Shown: piece after piece, positions 25,511 to 32,544 of the stretch
Numbering within the stretch: the first letter of the stretch is position 1
Layout: every line of letters begins with the position of its first letter
Assembly: GCF_001427905.1 (NCBI RefSeq)
Contig: NZ_LMEF01000001.1
Coordinates: forward strand, 248,394 to 312,393
DNA from: Flavobacterium sp. Root420
GTDB taxonomy: Bacteria; Bacteroidota; Bacteroidia; Flavobacteriales; Flavobacteriaceae
Direction of reading: 5' to 3'
Length of the DNA stretch: 64,000 bases
Made by a program: the position numbers and the translations under genes
Notes under the pieces: model-generated
The model's input: only the letters and a program-made list of their open reading frames with translations
Told to the model about the DNA's origin: nothing
Database searches by the model: none

Positions 25511-26188
25511 ATGAGAAACTTCACTATTTTTAACATCTACGTCGCATTTAGCTTGCTTTATCTGCTTATTTTACTTTTAGGATATGAAACTCTGGATTTA
25601 TTTTTAAAACCTGTACTAATTCCAATTTTAGGCTTTGGAGTATATCTATATCGAAAGTTTCCCACTAAAAATGCACTCTTATTGGCTTTATTGTTCTCAT
25701 GGATTGGAGACGTTATTTTGCTTTTTGCAGATATTGCCGAAATTTATTTTATTCTGGGCCTTATATCATTTTTAATCTCACATGTTGTATTTTGTGTTGT
25801 TTTTAATAATCAAATAAAAACTAAAGCTCGAAAAAACAGTATTGCTTTCGGAATTGGAAGTTTCATAATTGCACTTTATTTAATTGGAATGCTTTCTGTT
25901 TTATTACCTTTTTTGGGCGATTTAAAAATACCTGTTACTGTATATGCAAGCGTTATTTCGATTATGGTTTTATTTGCTTTTAATGGTTTTTTCGTTTGGA
26001 AAAACCCCGGAAATAAATACATTTTTATTGGCGCAATTGCTTTTGTTCTTTCAGATAGTATTTTAGCAATGAATAAATTTTATGCACCAATCGAAAGAAA
26101 TTCATTTTTAATTATGCTGACTTATCTTGTGGCACAATATCTGATTGTGGTTGGTATATTAAAACTGAATCCTAAAAAAACCGAATAG
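25511..26188 (+). CDS. YhhN-family lysoplasmalogenase
   Basis: The 225-residue protein has about eight transmembrane helices and the YhhN/TMEM86 signature: LLFSWIGDVILLF near helix 3 and IGAIAFVLSDSILAMNKF near helix 7, both with the conserved acidic residue. Members hydrolyse the vinyl-ether bond of lysoplasmalogens. It starts 9 bases after the AGMO-like gene and must share its transcript. Confidence 0.9.
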   Translation: MRNFTIFNIYVAFSLLYLLILLLGYETLDLFLKPVLIPILGFGVYLYRKFPTKNALLLALLFSWIGDVILLFADIAEIYFILGLISFLISHVVFCVVFNNQIKTKARKNSIAFGIGSFIIALYLIGMLSVLLPFLGDLKIPVTVYASVISIMVLFAFNGFFVWKNPGNKYIFIGAIAFVLSDSILAMNKFYAPIERNSFLIMLTYLVAQYLIVVGILKLNPKKTE

Positions 26189-26299
26189 CTTGCAATGGAA
26201 TGCGAATGACACGGTTAAAACGGATTTTAGCTGGTTTATTTTAATCTTTTTTAATTCTTTATCCTAATAGCTCCTGAGTGGCAAAAACTATTTTACTTT

Positions 26300-26307
26300 T
26301 ACATTTG
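26300..26307 (+). promoter_or_regulatory. Candidate -7 box
   Basis: TACATTTG lies 20 bases before the ATG at 26328. No TTG sits at the -33 position. Confidence 0.5.
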
Positions 26308-26327
26308 TACGACCAACACTTTAAACC

Positions 26328-26780
26328 ATGAAAAAAATAGCTCTTTTTATCATTATAATTATTACTGCAACTTCTTGCGTGAGCACAAGGTCGACATTGA
26401 AAAATGTAGATGACAACGCTCCCGATTTAATTTTGAAGAAAGACAATACATTTGCTATTACTCTTTTTAGCAAAAACAAAAAATACGGTTACGACCCTGA
26501 TTATCCAGTGAATATTTTTTATCAAAATACTAGAAATGAAACTTTAAATGAAACCCGTTTTTTAAACGCTCTTGCTGGCCCAAATGGTGAAAAAATCACT
26601 TATAAAAGATTAGAAACCTGTTGCCCTTTTCCAACCAAAAGAAGCGATATGGGCGCAGGGTTCCTGAACGTTTACGAATTAACCTGGCAAGGACAAAAGA
26701 AACCTATCACGCTTTATTTGAATGTTTACGAAAAAGGAATTTTGATGGTTCCAATGGGATTGAGTTTAAAGAAGGAATAG
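26328..26780 (+). CDS. Hypothetical lipoprotein of a Flavobacterium family
   Basis: The 150-residue product has a lipoprotein signal (MKKIALFIIIIITATSCVST). A single compact domain follows, containing YGYDPDYPVNIFY, LNALAGPNGEKI and an RLETCCPFPTKRSDMGAGF stretch with adjacent cysteines. I have no function for it. Relatives in databases are sometimes labelled as KDO-8-phosphate aldolase, probably carried over from the nearby kdsA. It shares no aldolase motif, so that label should not be used. Confidence 0.85.
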   Translation: MKKIALFIIIIITATSCVSTRSTLKNVDDNAPDLILKKDNTFAITLFSKNKKYGYDPDYPVNIFYQNTRNETLNETRFLNALAGPNGEKITYKRLETCCPFPTKRSDMGAGFLNVYELTWQGQKKPITLYLNVYEKGILMVPMGLSLKKE

Positions 26781-26831
26781 TTCTTTTTTTACTATTTCTA
26801 AGAATAATATTTAATAAATAACGATCCAAAA

Positions 26832-27164
26832 ATGTTCGGAATAATACCTTTAGTTTTAATTCTTTCACCTCTTATCTTCCAACTTATATTTGGCAGAAAA
26901 GCTATCGTTAAATCTACTACACTAGAATTTGGAACTGTCTCTTTGATCAGTATTATTTTACAAATTGTATTAACTATTATCGCATATTCAGTTGCTTCAT
27001 ATAACTATAATAAATACTTCGAGGAACATCCAAATACAACCAGATGTGGAATGGGCTCTTTAGCTCTTTTTGGGTTTACCATTCTTTGTTTTACTATACT
27101 TTTATTAGTTATGATAATACAATATTTTGTAAAAAGATATTACGAAAAAACTCAAATAAAATAA
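26832..27164 (+). CDS. Small three-helix membrane protein, unknown
   Basis: The 110-residue product has about three hydrophobic helices (about 1-15, 36-55 and 76-100) separated by short polar loops, and a basic C-terminus. It lies 51 bases after the lipoprotein gene and could be co-transcribed with it. I do not recognise a family. Codon use looks like its neighbours, so it is probably a real gene. Confidence 0.65.
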   Translation: MFGIIPLVLILSPLIFQLIFGRKAIVKSTTLEFGTVSLISIILQIVLTIIAYSVASYNYNKYFEEHPNTTRCGMGSLALFGFTILCFTILLLVMIIQYFVKRYYEKTQIK

Positions 27165-27344
27165 TTAGCTCACACAAAATATTTGATTTGAAAAAGAAAT
27201 ACATTAAAATCTATTATTATTAAAAACTAAAAAAGTTTTTAAAATATATCATGATAAAAACAAAAACAGCATTTATAATTTCTTGGTATTATAGCTAATC
27301 GTGTTTCCTTTTAGAAATCCCCCAAAAATAAGTTAAACTCTTCC

Positions 27345-27372
27345 TTGTAATTATATAAATGCTTTAATTTTG
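27345..27372 (+). promoter_or_regulatory. Bacteroidota promoter of nat gene
   Basis: TTG (27345-27347), 17 bases, TAATTTTG (27365-27372), with the ATG at 27392. The leader would be very short, about 13 bases. The preceding bases of the gap (27165-27344) hold nothing else I can support. Confidence 0.65.
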
Positions 27373-27391
27373 ATTGTATAGAAAAAATTAA

Positions 27392-28192
27392 ATGGAACAA
27401 TCAAAAAACAACAATAAAATTGAAGCTCCGAGCTTCGATTTACAGCAATATTTAGACAGAATTAAATTTTCAGGAGAAATTGAATTGAATCTTGAAGCCA
27501 TTACAAAATTAATGCGCTCCCAATTATTCAGTGTTCCTTTTGAAAATATTGATGTACAGGCCGGGAAAGTTATCTCGTTAAATGGTGATGACATTGTAGA
27601 TCAAATTGTGAATAAAAAGCGAGGTGGGTATTGCTATCAGATCAACGGTTTATTTTCTTTGGCTTTGCAGGAAATTGGGATTCCGCATTATTATGTTGCG
27701 GCGCGACCAATGGTGAATCCGGGTCAAAATCCGAAAACACATTTAGGAATCATTGCCACAATTGAAAACGAAGAATATCTGATTGATTTAGGATTTGGTG
27801 GAAATAGCATCAGAAAACCTTTGAAGCTACGCGATACTGGAACCGAGATTCAGCATGATTCTGATACTTTCACTTTGGTCAAAACAGAAGAAAATGAATT
27901 TTTATTGCAAATTCTAATTGGAAAAGAATGGGCAAATTTATATTCGTTTGGTTTGACGCCTCAAAGATGGATCGATTTTAAACCAGCCAATCATTACAAT
28001 TATTCGCATCCTGATTCCGTTTTTGTACAAAACTTAATTGTGGTTTTACAAAATCCGTTGGGAAAGAAAATAGTATTTAAAAATGCTTTAAAATCTGTGA
28101 CAAACGGTGCAACTGAAATTGTTTCTTTTGAAGACGATCAATTAGAAAGTATTTTGGAATCAGAATTCAATTTGAAACTTGAAAAATCTTAA
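27392..28192 (+). CDS. Arylamine N-acetyltransferase
   Basis: The 266-residue product has the NAT catalytic triad in context: Cys in KKRGGYCYQINGLF, His in THLGIIATIENEEYLIDLG, and Asp in that same DLGFGGNS stretch. An LFSVPFENIDVQAG segment precedes them. It transfers acetyl groups from acetyl-CoA to arylamines and hydrazines. It stands alone between a promoter and a structured repeat. Confidence 0.93.
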   Translation: MEQSKNNNKIEAPSFDLQQYLDRIKFSGEIELNLEAITKLMRSQLFSVPFENIDVQAGKVISLNGDDIVDQIVNKKRGGYCYQINGLFSLALQEIGIPHYYVAARPMVNPGQNPKTHLGIIATIENEEYLIDLGFGGNSIRKPLKLRDTGTEIQHDSDTFTLVKTEENEFLLQILIGKEWANLYSFGLTPQRWIDFKPANHYNYSHPDSVFVQNLIVVLQNPLGKKIVFKNALKSVTNGATEIVSFEDDQLESILESEFNLKLEKS

Positions 28193-28239
28193 TACTTAAA
28201 AATTCAAAACTTCTTGAAAACTCTTAATTTCACTAAAGT

Positions 28240-28388
28240 CCTAGCCCTGATAGAAGTGGAAATCTTTTTTTGAGAAAGCCTATTTTTTATGGTATTTGCA
28301 GAGCGACCAGCGGAAGCTCCTGCAAAGACCAATAAAAAAAGGATTTGGAGAAAAAGATTGGAATGTATAGCAGGATTAGCTTCTTAAA
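28240..28388 (+). repeat. Long-hairpin intergenic element, copy A
   Basis: About 149 bases fold end to end. Outer arms CCTAGCCCTGATAG and TATAGCAGGATTAG pair with few mismatches. ATCTTTTTTT pairs with AAAAAGAT. The core is a long stem CCTATTTTTTATGGT.TTTGCAG / CTGCAAA.ACC.ATAAAAAAAGG capped by GAGC...GCTC. The border words recur at 56677-56764 in the other orientation around a different core. It fills the 263-base nat-kdsA gap. It may also act as a terminator for nat. Confidence 0.85.
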
Positions 28389-28427
28389 AAAAACTTAAAT
28401 CTTCATCTGCTATTCATAAATCATAAC

Positions 28428-28435
28428 TACCTTTG
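28428..28435 (+). promoter_or_regulatory. -7 box of kdsA
   Basis: TACCTTTG lies 20 bases before the ATG at 28456. The -33 position lacks TTG. Confidence 0.55.
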
Positions 28436-28455
28436 CACTGTCAAAAAATCATATT

Positions 28456-29274
28456 ATGAACATACAACATATTCCACAAATTAAGCATACTGATAGTGGT
28501 AATTTCTTTTTATTGGCGGGGCCTTGCGCCATCGAAGGAGAAGAAATGGCGCTCAGAATTGCTGAAAAATTAGTTGGTATTACCGACAAACTTCAGATAC
28601 CTTATGTTTTTAAGGGATCATTTAAAAAAGCCAATCGTTCGAGAATTGATAGTTTTTCAGGCATTGGTGATGAAAAAGCATTAAAAATTTTAAGAAAAGT
28701 TTCAGAGACTTTTCACGTTCCAACTGTAACTGATATACATACCAATGAAGATGCCGAAATGGCGGCGCAGTATGTAGATGTATTGCAAATTCCTGCTTTC
28801 TTAGTACGCCAGACTGATCTTGTTGTTGCTGCGGCAAACACTGGAAAAGTGGTCAACCTGAAAAAAGGACAGTTTATGAGTCCGGAAAGCATGAAACATG
28901 CTGTACAAAAAGTATTAGACTGTCATAACGAGAATGTTATGGTTACAGATCGTGGTACTATGTTTGGATACCAGGACATGATTGTTGATTTTAGAGGAAT
29001 TCCTACTATGCAACAATATGCTTCTACAGTTTTGGATGTTACACACTCGCTGCAACAACCAAACCAAACTGCCGGTGTTACGGGCGGAAGACCTGATATG
29101 ATTGAAACTGTTGCCAAAGCGGGTATTGCTGTGGGTGTTGACGGTATTTTTATCGAAACTCACTTTGACCCGGCTAACGCAAAAAGTGATGGTGCCAATA
29201 TGCTTCATTTAGACTATTTCGAAGGTTTAATGACCAAATTAGTGGCTATCAGAAAAACAGTTAATTCATTCTAA
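28456..29274 (+). CDS. kdsA: 3-deoxy-8-phosphooctulonate (KDO-8-P) synthase
   Basis: The 272-residue product has the class I aldolase-like KDO8P synthase motifs: LLAGPCAIEGEE, KGSFKKANRSRIDSF, TDIHTNED, and VTDRGTMFGYQDMIVDFRG. Cys24 in GPCAIE is the metal-binding cysteine of the metal-dependent class. It condenses phosphoenolpyruvate and arabinose 5-phosphate for lipopolysaccharide inner core. Confidence 0.97.
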   Translation: MNIQHIPQIKHTDSGNFFLLAGPCAIEGEEMALRIAEKLVGITDKLQIPYVFKGSFKKANRSRIDSFSGIGDEKALKILRKVSETFHVPTVTDIHTNEDAEMAAQYVDVLQIPAFLVRQTDLVVAAANTGKVVNLKKGQFMSPESMKHAVQKVLDCHNENVMVTDRGTMFGYQDMIVDFRGIPTMQQYASTVLDVTHSLQQPNQTAGVTGGRPDMIETVAKAGIAVGVDGIFIETHFDPANAKSDGANMLHLDYFEGLMTKLVAIRKTVNSF

Positions 29275-29292
29275 TTTTTTAATACACGTTCA

Positions 29293-30198
29293 TTGAAAAC
29301 AAATATTTTATTTTTCTTCTTGGTGTGTTTTTCATTAAACACTTTTGCTCAGGAAGAAATCGCAGTAGAAAGATACACAGCACATAATAAAGGTAAATTT
29401 TTCGTTTCATGGGGAGGAAACAGAGATAGTTATACTAAATCTGATGTGAATTTCAGAGGGAAAGATTACGATTTTACGGTTGCTGATATGAAAGCTCATG
29501 ATAAACCAAAAGGATATCATATTGATTATGTAAATCCGGCAAACATGACTATCCCACAGACTAATTTTAGAATGGGATATTTCTTTAACGATCATTACAG
29601 CGTTTCTATTGGTTGGGATCACATGAAATATGTGATGACACAAAATCAGACAGCTAATGTTACTGGTACTATTAATTTACCTGCTGATCAGGCTGGATCT
29701 ATTTACAATGGAGATTATAACAATACACCAGTAGATATGTCTCAAGGTGGTGCTCAGGAAGGTGGTTTTGAGAAAGGTGGTACTCAGCAAAATGGTACCG
29801 CTTTTTTAATGTACGAACATACAGATGGTTTGAACTATGTTAATACTGAGGTTTCCAGACATGACGATATTTCGAAATGGTTTGGTTTACCAAATACAGA
29901 TAAAGTTCAGATTAACTTAACGGAAGGTTTAGGTGCCGGAGTTTTATATCCTAAAACTAATACAACACTTTTAGGAAAAGAACGTCATGATGATTTTCAT
30001 ATTTCCGGTTTTGGAGTTTCTGCAAAAGCAGGGATCAACTTTACTTTCTTTAAATACTTTTATCTTCAGGGTGAGTTAAAAGGTGGTTACATCGACATGA
30101 AAGATATTAGAACAACAACTAGTAATGAAGATAAAGCGACGCAACATTTTCTATTCTTGCAGAGAATCGTTGCTGTAGGAGGAATTTTTAGAATCTAA
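29293..30198 (+). CDS. Outer-membrane beta-barrel-like protein, TTG start
   Basis: The 301-residue product starts at a TTG codon, with no in-frame ATG in front of the signal peptide KTNILFFFLVCFSLNTFAQ. The mature part has alternating strands rich in Gly, Tyr and Phe, an RMGYFFNDHYSVSIGWDHMKY segment broken by polar loops, a GGAQEGGFEKGGTQ linker, and a final Phe-rich strand (VGGIFRI). This fits an outer-membrane barrel of unknown ligand. It begins 18 bases after kdsA and could be co-transcribed, ending at the 30221 terminator. Confidence 0.8.
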   Translation: MKTNILFFFLVCFSLNTFAQEEIAVERYTAHNKGKFFVSWGGNRDSYTKSDVNFRGKDYDFTVADMKAHDKPKGYHIDYVNPANMTIPQTNFRMGYFFNDHYSVSIGWDHMKYVMTQNQTANVTGTINLPADQAGSIYNGDYNNTPVDMSQGGAQEGGFEKGGTQQNGTAFLMYEHTDGLNYVNTEVSRHDDISKWFGLPNTDKVQINLTEGLGAGVLYPKTNTTLLGKERHDDFHISGFGVSAKAGINFTFFKYFYLQGELKGGYIDMKDIRTTTSNEDKATQHFLFLQRIVAVGGIFRI

Positions 30199-30220
30199 AG
30201 AGTAGTCTTTTGTAAATATA

Positions 30221-30254
30221 AAAATAGTTATCATTTTGATAACTATTTTTTTTT
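30221..30254 (+). terminator. Terminator overlapping the next promoter
   Basis: AAAATAGTTATC (30221-30232) pairs perfectly with GATAACTATTTT (30238-30249) with a 5-base loop and a T-run to 30254. The -33 TTG of the following promoter lies at the loop boundary. Confidence 0.85.
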
Positions 30255-30264
30255 GCCATATTTG
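30236..30264 (+). promoter_or_regulatory. Promoter of YiiX-like gene inside terminator
   Basis: TTG (30236-30238), 18 bases, CATATTTG (30257-30264), one mismatch to TAnnTTTG. The ATG at 30287 is 22 bases further. Confidence 0.55.
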
Positions 30265-30286
30265 TTATTATAAAACATACCTAAAA

Positions 30287-30958
30287 ATGAAAAAATATCT
30301 ATTTCCCATCATTACCTTTTTAATCAGTTTTGGCTGCGCTTTATTTGTGGCTATGAAGGTTTTTCCAAACAATCCTTTTTCAGGAACGAAAACAGAAAAC
30401 AGTGTTGTTAATAAAATCCATGATGGAGACCTTATTTTTCAAACTTCAGAATCAAAACAATGTGAAGCGGTTCGAATTGCAACAAATTCTAAATTTTCGC
30501 ATTGCGGAATCATTTTATTTGTGAATGGTGGAGAATTTGTTTTAGAAGCGGTACAACCAGTAAGAATAACGCCTCTTGAAGAATGGATTGCCCACGGAAA
30601 AGATCATAAATATTTAGTTAAGAGACTAAAAAATGCCGATACTATTTTAACCGAAGATACTCTTGACAAAATGAAAACGTATGGCAAACAATTTTTAGGT
30701 AAAGAATATGATGCTTACTTTGAATGGACGGATAATCGAATTTATTGTTCTGAATTAGTCTGGAAGATTTATAAAAATGGAGCGGGAATAGAATTATCAA
30801 AATTAAAACAATTGAAGGAATTTAATTTGACTGATGAAAGAGTTCAAAAGATATTGAAGGAAAGGTATGGAAATGAAGTTCCGCTTGAAGAAAAAGTGGT
30901 TGCTCCTTCTGATCTTGTTGATTCTAATTTGTTGAAAACTGTAATTGATACGTATTAA
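30287..30958 (+). CDS. YiiX/YebB-like permuted NlpC/P60 cysteine hydrolase
   Basis: From 30287 the product is 223 residues. It starts with a signal/anchor helix (MKKYLFPIITFLISFGCALFVAM). The permuted papain-like fold shows His in NSKFSHCGIILF, preceded by HDGDLIFQT, and then the catalytic Cys in RIYCSELVWKIY. This order (His before Cys) is typical of YiiX/YebB (DUF830) proteins, thought to act on lipids or peptidoglycan. The upstream frame from 30236 would cover the promoter. Confidence 0.85.
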   Translation: MKKYLFPIITFLISFGCALFVAMKVFPNNPFSGTKTENSVVNKIHDGDLIFQTSESKQCEAVRIATNSKFSHCGIILFVNGGEFVLEAVQPVRITPLEEWIAHGKDHKYLVKRLKNADTILTEDTLDKMKTYGKQFLGKEYDAYFEWTDNRIYCSELVWKIYKNGAGIELSKLKQLKEFNLTDERVQKILKERYGNEVPLEEKVVAPSDLVDSNLLKTVIDTY

Positions 30959-31021
30959 AAACTGAATATCTAGCCCGCGGATTCTACGGATAAAACGGAT
31001 TTACACAGGTGTTTTTCTATA

Positions 31022-31052
31022 AAAAAAGCGATGATTACTCATCGCTTTTTTA
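31022..31052. terminator. Bidirectional terminator between convergent genes
   Basis: AAAAAAGCGATGA-TTAC-TCATCGCTTTTTT sits between the YiiX-like gene (plus) and the M28 peptidase gene (minus). A- and T-runs on both sides suit both directions. Confidence 0.88.
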
Positions 31053-31072
31053 TTATTCTATTTTTTTGAATC

Positions 31073-32461
31073 TTAATTCGCTGTTGGCAGAACAATTCCG
31101 GTTTGATCAATTAAATAAATTAATGATGTCATAGTTGCTGCTCCAAGCTCTAACTCTCTTTTATTGATAGCGTCAAATTTATCGTTTGCTGCGTGGTGGT
31201 AATCAAAATAACGTTGTGAATCTGGTTGTAAACCTGCTTTCACGATCGTTTTTGAAGTTAAATGTTCAATATCTGATCCTGCATGGCCTTTTATAAAACT
31301 GTGTATGTAATATGGCTCAAAAAGAGGTGCAAATCCTTGAATTTTTTTCAGATTTGCATCATCAGCTTCGATAGAAAATCCTCTTGGTGTAAATCCACCA
31401 GAATCACTTTCTAGCGCAAAAATATGATTCTCGTTCTTTTGTTTCGAAACTTCTTCATATTTAGCGCCACCTTTTCCACCATTTTCTTCATTCATAAACA
31501 AAACTACACGGATTGTATTTTTTGGCCTGTAGTTTAAGTTTTTAAGTATACGAACTACTTCCATACTTTGCACTACTCCTGCTCCATCGTCGTGAGAACC
31601 ATCAGCCAAATCCCAGGAATCTAAGTGACCACCAACTACCATAATGTTTTCCGGAGTTACAGTTCCTGTCAATTCTCCAATTACATTATAAGATAATACA
31701 TCTGGTAATGTCTCGCAAGATTGTTTGAAGTAGAGCTTAAGACCCGGATTATTTTTTAATAATTTACTCAACAGCTCAGCTCCATTTGTACTGATTGCCG
31801 CAGCCGGAATGTATTGTGCTTTTGGCAAATCCCCATAAGATTGAGCTCCGGTATGAGGAAAATCATCTAAACGTAAATTCAATGAACGAACGATAGTTCC
31901 AACTGCTCCTAACTTAGCAGCTTCTTGTGCTCCACTGCGTCTTTGATCTCCTGCACCTGAATAAGCCTCAAAAGTTCCGATATTTTCAGGATTCATTGGT
32001 CTGTTGAAAAACACAATTTTACCTTTTACTTTATCACCTAAAGTCTTTAATTCATCGATACCTTGTACTTCAATAACCTCAGCAGTAATTCCGGTTTTTG
32101 GAGTTGCAACTGATCCGCCTAATGCGCAAATTGGCACTACTGTTTTTACTTTATTATCTAAAATAAAAGCTGTTTCTTTTTCACCTCGAACCCAATGAGG
32201 TACCATAACTTCCTGAAGGTATACTTTATCAAGTCCTAAAGTTTCTAATTGTGATTTTGTGTATTTTACTGCCGCTTCAGCACTTGGGGAGCCTGATAAA
32301 CGGCTTCCGATATCATTAGATAAATACTCTAACCAAGTGTAACATTTTGCCTCGGTTAAAGCTTTTTTATAGAATAATTTAATGTTTTTTTCATCATTTG
32401 ACTGTGCAAAAGATGTCAATCCGTTTAAAACTAAAACAGTTAAAAGAATCGTTTTTTTCAT
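31073..32461 (-). CDS. Exported M28-family zinc aminopeptidase with PA domain
   Basis: The 462-residue product has a signal peptide (MKKTILLTVLVLNGLTSFAQ) and a protease-associated insert (about 130-235). The M28 catalytic core follows: GGHLDSWDLADGSHDDGAG (His and bridging Asp) and MNEENGG (catalytic Glu and Zn ligand), with later Asp and His in GSDIEHL and YHHAAND. It probably trims N-terminal residues from peptides in the periplasm or outside. Confidence 0.93.
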   Translation of the reverse strand: MKKTILLTVLVLNGLTSFAQSNDEKNIKLFYKKALTEAKCYTWLEYLSNDIGSRLSGSPSAEAAVKYTKSQLETLGLDKVYLQEVMVPHWVRGEKETAFILDNKVKTVVPICALGGSVATPKTGITAEVIEVQGIDELKTLGDKVKGKIVFFNRPMNPENIGTFEAYSGAGDQRRSGAQEAAKLGAVGTIVRSLNLRLDDFPHTGAQSYGDLPKAQYIPAAAISTNGAELLSKLLKNNPGLKLYFKQSCETLPDVLSYNVIGELTGTVTPENIMVVGGHLDSWDLADGSHDDGAGVVQSMEVVRILKNLNYRPKNTIRVVLFMNEENGGKGGAKYEEVSKQKNENHIFALESDSGGFTPRGFSIEADDANLKKIQGFAPLFEPYYIHSFIKGHAGSDIEHLTSKTIVKAGLQPDSQRYFDYHHAANDKFDAINKRELELGAATMTSLIYLIDQTGIVLPTAN

Positions 32462-32544
32462 AGGTCTAATTGCGTTTTTGGGTTGTTGTACAAAGGAACA
32501 AAATTCTTTAGACCTGCCACAGATTTAATTACAACTTTTCTTAA

